The position numbers and the translations under genes were made by a program. Positions 1-8,652 of a stretch of DNA of 64,000 nt are shown here, one piece after another (the first letter of the stretch is position 1; each line of letters starts with the position of its first letter). The notes beneath the pieces are model-generated. The model was given only the letters and a program-made list of their open reading frames with translations, searched no databases and was not told the origin of the DNA. The stretch lies in assembly GCA_000961725.1 (NCBI GenBank), contig LADS01000025.1:53473-117472 (forward strand), read 5' to 3'. Origin of the DNA: Desulfobulbaceae bacterium BRH_c16a. GTDB lineage: Bacteria > Desulfobacterota > Desulfobulbia > Desulfobulbales > Desulfocapsaceae.

Positions 1-1767
1 TTGAAAAACGGACAACTTTTGACCTTAAAACCGAACACGGCCCGCGAACCAGGTTATATCGCCCAGCATTTCACCGTGGAGGTCAAAGAAGGAGATAGGG
101 TTTCCGTTGAAAAGGTTACAGCCCTTTTCACATCCAAAGACCGCGGGATATCCGACTGCAGCTTGGCTGGCCGCAAGGCGCTGGCAGAGGCCGGCTCTTT
201 CGGGGACCTGTTCCAGAGTCATATGCTGGCCTGGGAACATCTGTGGCGGCGTTTTGAGATCAATTTTGAGCCGCACGACCCCGAAGAGGGAGACCGCACA
301 GCCCGCATCGTTCACCTTTACATATTCCACCTGCTCCAGACCTCGTCCTTGCACACGAAAGACCTGGACGTGGGGGTGCCTTCCAGGGGATGGCATGGAG
401 AGGCCTACCGGGGCCATATCTTCTGGGATGAGCTCTATATTTTCCCACTATTGAACTATCGGGTGCCCGAGGTGACCCGCGCGCTTCTCATGTACCGATA
501 TCGCCGGCTCGATGCGGCACGCCGGGCCGCAAGGGAGGCAGGTTACCGCGGTGCCATGTACCCCTGGCAAAGCGGCAGCAGCGGTCGGGAGGAAACCCAG
601 CGGCTGCACTTAAACCCTAAATCCGGACGCTGGCTTCCCGATAACTCCCATCTGCAACGCCACATAAACACTGCAATCGCCTATAACCTCTGGCAGTACT
701 ACCAGGTCACCGGGGACATGGAGTTTCTCTCCTTTTACGGGGCGGAGATGCTGCTTGAGATCGCGCGTTTCTGGGCGAGCGCGAGCACATATAATGTAGA
801 GTTCGATCGATACGAAATCTTGGGCGTCATGGGGCCTGACGAGTACCACGACGCTTACCCGGGTGCGGAGAAACCGGGTTTGAACAACAACGCTTACACG
901 AACATCATGACCGCTTGGGTGTTGGGCCGCGCGCTGGAGCTGTTTGACATCCTGGACGAGGCCGTCTGCCGGGAGGTGTGTGAAAAAATCGGGCTCGGTG
1001 AGGATGAAAAGGCACTTTGGCGGGAGATCAGCCGTAAGATGAAGGTCCCTTTTCATGGTGAGGGCATCATCAGCCAGTTTACAGGCTATGATCGGCTGAA
1101 AGAATTCGACTGGAAAAGCTACCGGAAAAAATATGGTGACATCCAGCGGCTGGACCGGATTCTGGAGGCTGAAGGCGATACACCGAACCGTTACAAGGTA
1201 TCGAAACAGGCCGATGTGTTGATGCTCTTTTATCTCTTCTCTTCAGAAGAGTTGAAGGAGATTTTCGAGGCGCTCGGCTACCCCTTTGAACACGGCACCA
1301 TCCCGAAAAACATCGATTACTATATCAACCGCACCTCCCACGGCTCCACGCTGAGCCGGGTCGTTCATTCCTGGGTGCTGACCCGTTCGGACAGGCCGCG
1401 TTCGTGGAAGTTTTTCCTGAAGGCCTTGGAAAGCGACGTTGCGGACATTCAGGGTGGAACTACACCGGAAGGAATTCACTTGGGTGCCATGGCCGGCGCT
1501 GTGGACATCCTCGAGCGCGCCTACACAGGTCTTGTGGTCCGAAATGATGTGCTGTGGTTCAATCCGTTTCTACCGGAAGAAGTGGGCAGGCTGCACATGC
1601 ACATCCGCTACCGCCGGCACTCACTGGAAATTGACATCACCAAAAGACTGTTGCGGATTAAAGCTCTGCCGTGCGCTGCCGGGCCGATCAAAATCGGCTT
1701 CAGGGATCAGGTTTTCGATCTCAAGATGGGGCAAGTTCAGGAATTCGAGATGGATGACCTCGGATAA
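1..1767 (+). CDS. GH65 disaccharide phosphorylase, 5'-truncated by window edge
   Basis: Glycoside hydrolase family 65 enzyme of the trehalose/maltose/kojibiose phosphorylase type, which splits a glucosyl disaccharide with inorganic phosphate in the cytoplasm. The (alpha/alpha)6 catalytic domain is complete, including the family motif MGPDEYH (residues 277-283), where the Glu (281) is the expected general acid; the small C-terminal beta domain follows to residue 588. Family members are usually 750-800 aa with an N-terminal beta-sandwich, so the TTG at base 1 is almost certainly internal and the gene begins outside the window. The disaccharide specificity cannot be told from this sequence. Confidence 0.85.
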   Translation: MKNGQLLTLKPNTAREPGYIAQHFTVEVKEGDRVSVEKVTALFTSKDRGISDCSLAGRKALAEAGSFGDLFQSHMLAWEHLWRRFEINFEPHDPEEGDRTARIVHLYIFHLLQTSSLHTKDLDVGVPSRGWHGEAYRGHIFWDELYIFPLLNYRVPEVTRALLMYRYRRLDAARRAAREAGYRGAMYPWQSGSSGREETQRLHLNPKSGRWLPDNSHLQRHINTAIAYNLWQYYQVTGDMEFLSFYGAEMLLEIARFWASASTYNVEFDRYEILGVMGPDEYHDAYPGAEKPGLNNNAYTNIMTAWVLGRALELFDILDEAVCREVCEKIGLGEDEKALWREISRKMKVPFHGEGIISQFTGYDRLKEFDWKSYRKKYGDIQRLDRILEAEGDTPNRYKVSKQADVLMLFYLFSSEELKEIFEALGYPFEHGTIPKNIDYYINRTSHGSTLSRVVHSWVLTRSDRPRSWKFFLKALESDVADIQGGTTPEGIHLGAMAGAVDILERAYTGLVVRNDVLWFNPFLPEEVGRLHMHIRYRRHSLEIDITKRLLRIKALPCAAGPIKIGFRDQVFDLKMGQVQEFEMDDLG

Positions 1768-1996
1768 GCTTCCGCTTTAGACATCAAGCCTCTTTTTGCT
1801 TACTGGCATGAAGATTGTAAGCGGGGTAATGGGAGCAAAGGTCATGAGCTTGAGTCCGGCAGCCGTTGCAATAGGTGCTGCCTGGTTTCTCGGTGACAAC
1901 TTGGATTGGCGCAAAATCATGGCAGTCATTTTTTCAGTGTTACTGGATACATCTCGTAGGTAAAAGGCTTTCAACAACCAAAAGGGAGGTGACCAC

Positions 1997-2617
1997 ATGC
2001 ATGTTGGGACATGGGGACTGGCCGCCATTGTCATAGTATTCGTTTCATGGCTCTTGTATCGCTACCTTGCGCCGCAGAGCTGGAAGGAATGGACGCGGGC
2101 CGGTGTGCTCCAGGCCTTCATTATCGCATTTTATGCGGAGATGTACGGGTTTCCTCTGACCATCTACTTTTTGGCCAGGTTTTTCGGCCTCGACTTCGAA
2201 TGGGGAGAGGGGGGGAATCTTTGGGCGCAGATCTTTGGCACACCGGTAGCCCACATTATCGCAATGGTGATTGGCTACACAATCGTTTTTGCCGGGGCAA
2301 CGCTCGTAGCGGATGGATGGCGGAGAATTCATCAAGCCCGGAGGGAAGAGAAGTTGGTGACTGAGGAGGTGTATTCCCGGATGCGCCACCCACAATATAC
2401 AGGACTGTTTCTCATAGTTTTCGGCGAAGGAATAGTACACTGGCCCACTCTTGTTTCGGTAGCGGCGTTTCCGATTATCGTGCTCGCTTATACGTTACTT
2501 GCACGCAAGGAAGAGCAGCAGATGGTAGAAAAGTTCGGGGAAAAGTACCGCGAGTACCAGAGGCATGTGCCCATGTTTATTCCGAGGCGAAACAGCGTAC
2601 AGCAACAGGAGGTATAA
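1997..2617 (+). CDS. Isoprenylcysteine carboxyl methyltransferase-family membrane protein
   Basis: Integral membrane protein of 206 aa with about five hydrophobic segments. Residues about 122-145 carry the signature of the ICMT/phospholipid-methyltransferase superfamily (YSRMRHPQYTG), where the Arg-His pair helps bind S-adenosylmethionine in characterised members; the tail KFGEKYREYQRHVPMFIPR is also typical. The bacterial substrate is unknown. The ATG at 1997 follows a good ribosome site (GGGAGGT). It heads a run of small membrane-protein genes and a metal ATPase, the setting in which this family is often found in heavy-metal islands. Confidence 0.8.
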   Translation: MHVGTWGLAAIVIVFVSWLLYRYLAPQSWKEWTRAGVLQAFIIAFYAEMYGFPLTIYFLARFFGLDFEWGEGGNLWAQIFGTPVAHIIAMVIGYTIVFAGATLVADGWRRIHQARREEKLVTEEVYSRMRHPQYTGLFLIVFGEGIVHWPTLVSVAAFPIIVLAYTLLARKEEQQMVEKFGEKYREYQRHVPMFIPRRNSVQQQEV

Positions 2618-2740
2618 ATGGATGCCCAGACATTAACGATTATCAGTGGCGTTGTTCTGCTGATTGTCTTCGCCCTGGTTGGATTGAACCTGCGACGTCG
2701 CAGTAACCGGCAAAAGCCGAGAAAAAAACCGGAGGAATAA
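2618..2740 (+). CDS. Small single-span membrane protein, 40 aa
   Basis: Short ORF beginning with ATG at 2618, directly after the preceding stop and behind a strong AGGAGGT (2607-2613). It encodes one hydrophobic helix (residues about 7-24) followed by a very basic tail (RRRSNRQKPRKKPEE). Tight coupling to the upstream gene and the ribosome site support translation. I do not recognise a family; a membrane-anchored accessory peptide is inference. Confidence 0.55.
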   Translation: MDAQTLTIISGVVLLIVFALVGLNLRRRSNRQKPRKKPEE

Positions 2741-2816
2741 ATAAAATGTTTGATATTTCGAATGAATACATGTGTATGTTTCGCCATATTTCATCAATTC
2801 AAGCGTGGGGTATCTG

Positions 2817-3032
2817 ATGAAAAATCACAATATCTGGATGATCATTGGATGTGTTCTGCCACTTTTGCTTATCTTTTTTCTCCCCCTGTTCGGTGTCGGG
2901 GGCGGTGGATTGCTGTTTATTTTTCTTATTCTCTGTTTTGGCGCCCACTTACTAATGATGGGACGCCACAAGAACCACGGAAATGGAGACGAGGAATCCA
3001 GAAAAGGAGGTGGACATCATGGAAACCATTAA
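2817..3032 (+). CDS. DUF2933-like small membrane protein
   Basis: 71-aa protein with two closely spaced hydrophobic helices (MKNHNIWMIIGCVLPLLLIF, then LLFIFLILCFGAHLLMM) and a His/Gly-rich tail (HKNHGN...GGGHHGNH). The pattern of a short N-terminus, double helix and HLLMM motif matches DUF2933 proteins, often seen beside copper/silver efflux genes. I chose the ATG at 2817 over the GTG at 2772 because DUF2933 proteins start with this MKNHxxW-like segment. Its 3' end overlaps the next gene by 14 nt. Confidence 0.65.
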   Translation: MKNHNIWMIIGCVLPLLLIFFLPLFGVGGGGLLFIFLILCFGAHLLMMGRHKNHGNGDEESRKGGGHHGNH

Positions 3033-3300
3033 CATCAGAAGATTTGGAATGGCCTTCGGGTTTACATCCGCCCTCCTTTATCTGGGATGCGCGTTTGTAA
3101 TGTGGTCAGTGGGAAAAGAGGCGAGCATCATTTTTTTCAACAGCCTGATGCACGGCATCGATGTCACATCCATCATCAGGACCGACATGCCGTGGTGGGA
3201 GATGGCCATGGGGCTGGTGGAAATATTCATTCTCGGATGGCTAACGGGCGCTACCATAGCCAGCATCTATAACTTTGGGTTTGGCAAACCCAAGGGTTGA
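3019..3300 (+). CDS. DUF5676-like membrane protein
   Basis: 93-aa protein with two membrane segments, preceded by AAGGAGG (3004-3010). The sequence pattern NIRRFGMAFGFTSALLYLGC, FNSLMHGIDVTSIIR, PWWEMAMG and LGWLTGATIASIYN fits DUF5676, a small membrane family common in metal-resistance loci; its function is not known. It follows the DUF2933-like gene with a 14-nt overlap, so the two are likely co-translated. A longer start at 2983 in the same frame lacks a ribosome site. Confidence 0.7.
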   Translation: METINIRRFGMAFGFTSALLYLGCAFVMWSVGKEASIIFFNSLMHGIDVTSIIRTDMPWWEMAMGLVEIFILGWLTGATIASIYNFGFGKPKG

Positions 3301-3378
3301 ACAAAGCTCGTGTATTGGGCAAAGCCTTATCCGGAGGTGCTAAAGCTGCAAAAGTAGGAAATGCTTTCAGGAGCGGAA

Positions 3379-4653
3379 ATGCAGACAAAAGGCCTTTATA
3401 TTCTCTTTGCATCCATGTTCATCGTGATGAGCGGCTATGGGTTAACGCTCACAGTACTGCCTTTCCACATCGAGCGGATGGCGTTGGGCGGTGGAGCAAC
3501 TTCGAAGGAGATATCCGTTCAGGTCGGCGCATTGACCGGTGTATTCGCTTTGATGCAATTCTTCTTTGCGCCGTTTTGGGGCGCCATGTCCGACAAGATC
3601 GGCCGCCGGCCCTTGTTTTTCGCCGGCCTGGGCGGCAATGCGGTTTTTAATGTCCTTTTCGGCTTAGGCTCCGATCTTGTCACCCTTTACGTTGCAAGAA
3701 TTCTTAGCGGGATTTTTTCCTCAGCCATTTTGCCGACAGCCACTGCCTATGTTGCAGACGCGAGTTCTGATTCGGACCGCGGCAAAAGCATGGCATGGCT
3801 TGGCGCTGCGACCGGGCTCGGCGTTGTGGCGGGTCCGGTGCTCGGTGCATGGTTAAGCCGGCGAAGTTGGCATCCGGCCTTTCATTTTGGCATTTTTTCA
3901 GTTGACGGTTTTTCCATGCCCTTTTTCACAGCCGCCCTGCTCGCGTTTGTGGCATTGATCGCAGCGGTTTATATGTTGCCCGAGTCTTTAAGGCCTGTGC
4001 GCGTCGCTGAATTCGAACCCCGCACTGAGCTAATGGAAATTGAAAGGATTCGGACGTCGGAATTGGGCAAGCTATTGAGGAACGGATCATTTTGGAAACT
4101 GTTATACTTATCTTTTTTGAGTTACTTCAGTTTAGCATTGTTCGAAGGCACATTTGCGCTCCACGCCCAACAAGTCATGAAGTTCGGCCCCGCGCAAATG
4201 GGTATGGTCTTCATAGTTTGCGGCTTAGTCATGGCGGTTGGTCAGGGCGCCATAGTCGTATGGTTCATCGACTACAAGAAAGAAATTCTTTTGCTGGCAA
4301 TCGGTTCAGGCATGGTTGGCGTTGCGTTGATCTTATTAATGCTGACAGAGACCATGACTTTCATCCTGATTTGGGTTGGGGTGCTGGCATTTGGCATGGC
4401 CTTGCTTATCCCAACCCTTGCTGCGCTGGCGAGTAGAAGATCTGAAACGGAAGTCGGAACCGCTTTGGGCCTTCAAAGTGCTGCCAACAGCCTCGGCCAA
4501 TTCGCCGGGCCTGTAACCGGAGGGTTTATATTCGTTTTGTCAATCCACATACCGTATCTATTTACTGCTGCCCCTCTGCTGGCTACCGCAATTTTTCTGG
4601 GGGCAAAAGTTTTTCTGGAAAGAGGGCGACAGGATGGTCCGCATTTTGACTGA
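3379..4653 (+). CDS. MFS drug/metabolite efflux transporter
   Basis: 424-aa major facilitator with twelve predicted helices. The cytoplasmic loop 2-3 motif GAMSDKIGRRP is the hallmark of drug:H+ antiporters (DHA1/TetA-like group). The ATG at 3379 is preferred over 3361 because CAGGAG (3368-3373) sits just ahead of it. It lies between small membrane proteins and a CopB-type ATPase, so it may export a metal complex or organic compound, but the substrate cannot be inferred. A possible ATG of the next gene (4634) overlaps its end, though the better start lies at 4703. Confidence 0.8.
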   Translation: MQTKGLYILFASMFIVMSGYGLTLTVLPFHIERMALGGGATSKEISVQVGALTGVFALMQFFFAPFWGAMSDKIGRRPLFFAGLGGNAVFNVLFGLGSDLVTLYVARILSGIFSSAILPTATAYVADASSDSDRGKSMAWLGAATGLGVVAGPVLGAWLSRRSWHPAFHFGIFSVDGFSMPFFTAALLAFVALIAAVYMLPESLRPVRVAEFEPRTELMEIERIRTSELGKLLRNGSFWKLLYLSFLSYFSLALFEGTFALHAQQVMKFGPAQMGMVFIVCGLVMAVGQGAIVVWFIDYKKEILLLAIGSGMVGVALILLMLTETMTFILIWVGVLAFGMALLIPTLAALASRRSETEVGTALGLQSAANSLGQFAGPVTGGFIFVLSIHIPYLFTAAPLLATAIFLGAKVFLERGRQDGPHFD

Positions 4654-4702
4654 GGAGTCTCTAAATTTAAAGATCGTTTGGCAAAACCTACAGGAGGCCC
4701 CT

Positions 4703-6844
4703 ATGAAGGAACATGAACACGAAACCAAAAATAACCACGAAACTGAGTTGGCGCATGACGAGGTGGCCAAGAAGGCCTACGCCATCTATGAGAAGGAGGG
4801 TCATCCGCAAGGACATGCCGATCAGAATTGGTTGGAGGCGGAAACTCAATTGCAGCACGCCGGCTCCGATCCTCCGGACCATCAGGACCATCAGGACCAT
4901 CATTCCCACATGGCGGCGGATTTCCGGAAACGGTTCTGGATCTCACTGGTCTTGACCCTGCCGATTCTCGTCCTCTCGCCGATGCTCCAAAAGCTGGTGG
5001 GATTACGAGACGCCATTCGTTTTCCCGGCGACGTCTATGTCCTGTTCAGCCTTTCTTCCGTCGTCTTTTGGTATGGCGGCTGGCCGTTTCTCAAAGGATT
5101 TTTCGAAGAGCTCAAATCCCGCCGGCCCGGGATGATGACGCTCATCTCCGTCGCCATTGCCACGGCGTATCTCTACAGTAGCGCCGTGGTATTCGGCCTG
5201 ACCGGCAAGATGTTCTTCTGGGAGCTGGTCTCACTCATCGACATCATGTTGCTCGGCCACTGGATCGAGATGAAATCGGTGATGGGCGCATCAAAGGCCC
5301 TGGAGGAATTGGCCAAACTCATGCCCTCCGACGCTCACAAACTCATGCCCGACGGCAGCGTGAAGGACGTACCGCTGAGCGAGCTGGCATTGGATGACAA
5401 GGTCCTAATCAAACCGGGTGAGAAGATTCCCGCTGACGGTGTCATTGTAGAGGGCGAGAGCTCGGTCAATGAGGCGATGCTTACCGGGGAATCAACCCCG
5501 GTAAGCAAAAAGAAAGGCGGAAAGGTCATCGGTGGCGCCATCAACGGCGAAGGATCGTTGACCATCGAGGTCAAAGGCACCGGCAAGGATTCGTTTCTGT
5601 CGCAGGTCATCGATCTCGTCAAACAGGCCCAGGAAAGCAAATCGAAGACCCAGGACCTCGCCAACACCGCCGCGCTGTGGCTTACCATTGTTGCCTTGGG
5701 AGGTGGCGTCATCACCTTCTTGATCTGGCAGGTTCTCATGAGCAAGGAGTTCGCGTTCGCCATCGAACGCACCGTCACCGTGATGGTCATCGCCTGCCCG
5801 CATGCCCTGGGTCTTGCCGTGCCGTTGGTGGTGGCCGTCTCTACCGCCTTGGCCGCGAAAAACGGCCTGCTCATTCGTAGTCGGGTTGCTTTCGAGGGCG
5901 CTAGAAAACTGCAGGCCATCATTTTTGATAAGACCGGCACGCTTACCGAGGGCCGCTTTGGCGTGACCGAAACTCTGGTGGTGGGCGAGGACATCGACGA
6001 AGAAACGCTGCGCAAGTATGCGGCCTCCGTGGACGCGAATTCCGAACATCCCATCGCCAGGGCTATCGCGTCTGCTTCGGAAAAGAAGCTGCCCGTTGAA
6101 AACTTTAAAAGCATCCCGGGCAAAGGCGCCGAAGGCAGGGTCGAGGGCAAGGATGTCAAGGTGGTCAGCCCGGGCTTCTTGCGCGAACAGAACATCGCGC
6201 TCACCGATGAGCGCGTCGAGCCCCTGCAAGCGCAAGGCAAGACGGTCGTGTTTGTCCTCGTGGACGGGAAACTGAAAGGAGCGATTGCCCTGGCCGACAT
6301 CGTCCGACCCGAGGCGAAGCAAGCCATCGATGCTCTCAAGGCGCTGAACATCCGCTGCCTGATGCTCACCGGCGACAACAAAGCGACGGCCAAATGGGTC
6401 TCGGACCAGGTCGGGCTGGATGAATACTTCGCCGAAGTCCTTCCCCAGGACAAAGCCGCCAAAGTGAAAGAGGTCCAGTCCCGGGGCGTGTTGGTGGCCA
6501 TGACCGGCGACGGCGTGAACGATGCCCCGGCGCTGGCGCAGGCGGATGTGGGTATCGCCATTGGAGCCGGTTCCGATGTAGCAGTGGAAACCGCCGATGT
6601 TATTCTGGTGCGGAGCAATCCGCTGGATGTCGTGGCCATCGTGCAACTTTCCCGCGCCACGTATCGGAAGATGATCCAGAACCTTCTCTGGGCCACGGGC
6701 TACAACACCTTCGCCATTCCGCTGGCCGCCGGAGCGCTTTACGCCTGGGGCGTGCTGCTCACTCCTGCGCTGGGCGCGGTGTTGATGTCTGCAAGCACGG
6801 TGATTGTGGCTATCAATGCGCGGTTGCTGAAAATAAAACCATAA
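4703..6844 (+). CDS. copB: CopB-type heavy-metal P-type ATPase (CPH class)
   Basis: P1B ATPase of 713 aa that pumps metal out of the cytoplasm using ATP. The N-terminus (residues 1-70) lacks a CxxC domain and is instead rich in His (HEHETKNNH, DHQDHQDHHSHM). Other landmarks: TGES actuator loop, the metal-site motif CPH (Cys365-Pro-His367), DKTGTLT with phosphorylated Asp409, the HP motif (SEHPIA) and GDGVNDAPAL. A CPH motif with a His-rich N-terminus defines the CopB/P1B-3 class, associated with Cu(II)/Cu(I)/Ag(I). Start ATG 4703 follows CAGGAGG; the in-frame ATG at 4634 overlaps the MFS gene. Confidence 0.9.
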   Translation: MKEHEHETKNNHETELAHDEVAKKAYAIYEKEGHPQGHADQNWLEAETQLQHAGSDPPDHQDHQDHHSHMAADFRKRFWISLVLTLPILVLSPMLQKLVGLRDAIRFPGDVYVLFSLSSVVFWYGGWPFLKGFFEELKSRRPGMMTLISVAIATAYLYSSAVVFGLTGKMFFWELVSLIDIMLLGHWIEMKSVMGASKALEELAKLMPSDAHKLMPDGSVKDVPLSELALDDKVLIKPGEKIPADGVIVEGESSVNEAMLTGESTPVSKKKGGKVIGGAINGEGSLTIEVKGTGKDSFLSQVIDLVKQAQESKSKTQDLANTAALWLTIVALGGGVITFLIWQVLMSKEFAFAIERTVTVMVIACPHALGLAVPLVVAVSTALAAKNGLLIRSRVAFEGARKLQAIIFDKTGTLTEGRFGVTETLVVGEDIDEETLRKYAASVDANSEHPIARAIASASEKKLPVENFKSIPGKGAEGRVEGKDVKVVSPGFLREQNIALTDERVEPLQAQGKTVVFVLVDGKLKGAIALADIVRPEAKQAIDALKALNIRCLMLTGDNKATAKWVSDQVGLDEYFAEVLPQDKAAKVKEVQSRGVLVAMTGDGVNDAPALAQADVGIAIGAGSDVAVETADVILVRSNPLDVVAIVQLSRATYRKMIQNLLWATGYNTFAIPLAAGALYAWGVLLTPALGAVLMSASTVIVAINARLLKIKP

Positions 6845-6845
6845 C

Positions 6846-7271
6846 CAATAAGGATTGAGAACCAGGAGCCGGAGCCGAACAAGGGACAGTTTGCAGGCAC
6901 TGTTCATGAAGCCGTAATGTCGGACTTTCATGAACCCGGTCGGCAGCACATGCTGGAGAAAGCGCCGGAGAAACTCAATGGCATCGAGAGTGATCTTTCT
7001 GGTGCGGTTGCTCCCGGATTTGCGATAAAGAGAATGTTACCTGCCGCCCTTCGGCGGCAACAATGCGGCTATCGGAGATGGCCACCCGGAAGACGTAAGG
7101 GGCAAGATACTTGAGCGAGGCCTCGGCATCGCCAACCGCCAGGCAGCTGACATTCAAGGTGACTTGCCGGACCTGGGAATCGATGCCCGGCAGACCGGTG
7201 CTACTCCCCAAGGCTAGTCGGCCTTTCCTCCAACTGAGACGAATTCCATGAAAACCCGGTCGTTCCGACAA
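6846..7271 (-). pseudogene. IS91-family transposase remnant, frameshifted
   Basis: On the minus strand, residues like SLKYLAPYVFRVAISDSRIV followed, in a shifted frame, by RKITLDAIEFLRRFLQHVLP and TGFMKVRHYGFMNSACKL reproduce the C-terminal half of IS91/IS801-type Y2 rolling-circle transposases. The frame changes near 7028-7034 (in the segment that should read VTFLYRKSG), and there is no N-terminal catalytic part, so it is dead. It begins right beside the copB stop. IS91 elements move flanking DNA, so this scar is a trace of how the metal genes could have been assembled. Confidence 0.75.
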
Positions 7272-7548
7272 ACAGGGCGGTTCAGTTCCGCTGGTTTCAA
7301 TCGTAATCGTTCACCGGTACACATCTGTCAATAATGAGGTGATTCGGACCGGCTCCGGCTGTAATGGCCGGCACTGCTTAAGCGGATGATGTTTGTCCAT
7401 TAACAGGACGCAATGGCCTTTGTCATTCCTTGCTGACTGTCTATTTATTTTACACTACATCAAAGAATATCCATTGCAGGAGCTGACGGTTGGAATGTTT
7501 TTACGAAAAAACAACGAGTTGATTGGCACAGACGCGGGCAGTGCATTC

Positions 7549-7564
7549 TGGCCCGGTTTGTGCA
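7549..7564 (+). promoter_or_regulatory. Candidate sigma-54 promoter (-24/-12)
   Basis: TGGCCCGGTTTGTGCA has the invariant GG and GC exactly 10 nt apart and resembles TGGCAC-N5-TTGCA. It lies 60 nt before the lipoprotein start at 7624. The 352-bp gap from 7272 to 7623 otherwise shows no gene. A chance match is possible. Confidence 0.4.
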
Positions 7565-7623
7565 GATAAAGTATGAAACCAGAATGATTCATACAATTTT
7601 TTATATCCATCAAGGAGGCTAAC

Positions 7624-8601
7624 ATGATGTACAGGAATCTGATAACGCTCATCTTCCTGACGAGCATTATCTCGGGTTGCAGTATGGCCGACCTCAGTAA
7701 TACGGTGAAGGGGGGGCATTATATGGAAACCGGGGAATACATTCAGGCGGAAAGATACTTTAAAAATGTGGTGCAAGAGCATCCTGACAACGACATTGCT
7801 CAATACTACCTGGGACGTTTTCTCCTTGCCCAGAATAAAGCGGCCGAGGCTTTACCCCATTTTCAGAAGACAGTCGCCCTTGATCCGGGGAATGCGGACT
7901 ATTACTTCTGGCTGGGGGTCTCCTATGGCGAACTGGGAGAGAGGAAGTCCGAAAGGATAAGCTATGAGAAAGCCTTGCGGCAGAACGGCCGCCATCCGCA
8001 GGCGCATCTCTATCTGGGCCATCTCCGGTTGAGAAACGGGGAATTCAAGCAGGCAAAGACGGCATACGATGCAGTCCTGAAAGAGGTGCCGACGAATGCG
8101 GCGGCTCTTTATAACAGGGCCCTGATACTCGACCTGGAAGGGAAGGATACAGCGGCAAAGAAGGCCTGGCTGGAATACCTGAAATGGTACCCTGCCGGAC
8201 GACATGCACGCCAGGCGGCGGACCATCTCAATGCCCTGGGAGATTTTTCTTATGAAAATCATTTTCTCGGCAATCGCACCGTAACTCTTGCCGAGATCAA
8301 GTTTCAGCAGTCGGCCGGCAGCGTCAGTATATCTGTATATCCTTCATTGCGGTTAATCGGGGCCATCGTTTCCAACCTCAATAGAGGAACACTGCAGGTT
8401 GTGGTCTATGTCGACAAGGATAAACAGCTCGCGAAACAACGGGCAATAGAAGTCAAGGAGACCTTGCATAAGCTTTTTCCGGCTATCGGCCCGGATCGCA
8501 TCCGGATCAGCTGGTTTGGCACGCCGGAAAAAGTCATCCAGGGCAAAAAAACCTACGTTAAAAACGAATCGGTTCGGGTTTTTCTGACGGACTGGAAATA
8601 A
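7624..8601 (+). CDS. TPR-repeat lipoprotein with OmpA-like C-terminus
   Basis: 325-aa exported protein. The signal peptide ends in a lipobox (IISGC, Cys19), so it should be lipid-anchored. Residues about 25-200 form four to five tetratricopeptide repeats (for example YIQAERYFKNVVQEHPDN and AAEALPHFQKTVALDPGN). Residues about 225-325 resemble an OmpA-like fold (RGTLQVVVYVDKDKQLAKQRAIEVKETL...NESVRVFL), although the usual GHTD segment is altered, so peptidoglycan binding is uncertain. AAGGAGG precedes the start. A possible sigma-54 promoter lies upstream. Likely an envelope scaffold; partner unknown. Confidence 0.7.
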   Translation: MMYRNLITLIFLTSIISGCSMADLSNTVKGGHYMETGEYIQAERYFKNVVQEHPDNDIAQYYLGRFLLAQNKAAEALPHFQKTVALDPGNADYYFWLGVSYGELGERKSERISYEKALRQNGRHPQAHLYLGHLRLRNGEFKQAKTAYDAVLKEVPTNAAALYNRALILDLEGKDTAAKKAWLEYLKWYPAGRHARQAADHLNALGDFSYENHFLGNRTVTLAEIKFQQSAGSVSISVYPSLRLIGAIVSNLNRGTLQVVVYVDKDKQLAKQRAIEVKETLHKLFPAIGPDRIRISWFGTPEKVIQGKKTYVKNESVRVFLTDWK

Positions 8602-8652
8602 GCTCGAAGTATGTCAGATGCAGTCGGTAATACTACAATAAAAGGAGAAAAC

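Noticed and set aside
1808..1963. 51-codon frame with a hydrophobic stretch between the GH65 and ICMT-like genes
   Set aside because: No ribosome site, no recognisable family, and the frame is open upstream without a start. Left as non-coding.
5335..6949. Long minus-strand frames (453 and 485 aa) inside copB
   Set aside because: They are antisense shadows of a well-supported ATPase with high GC third positions. Only the first residues of the 485-aa frame, outside copB, are real: they are the IS91 transposase remnant.
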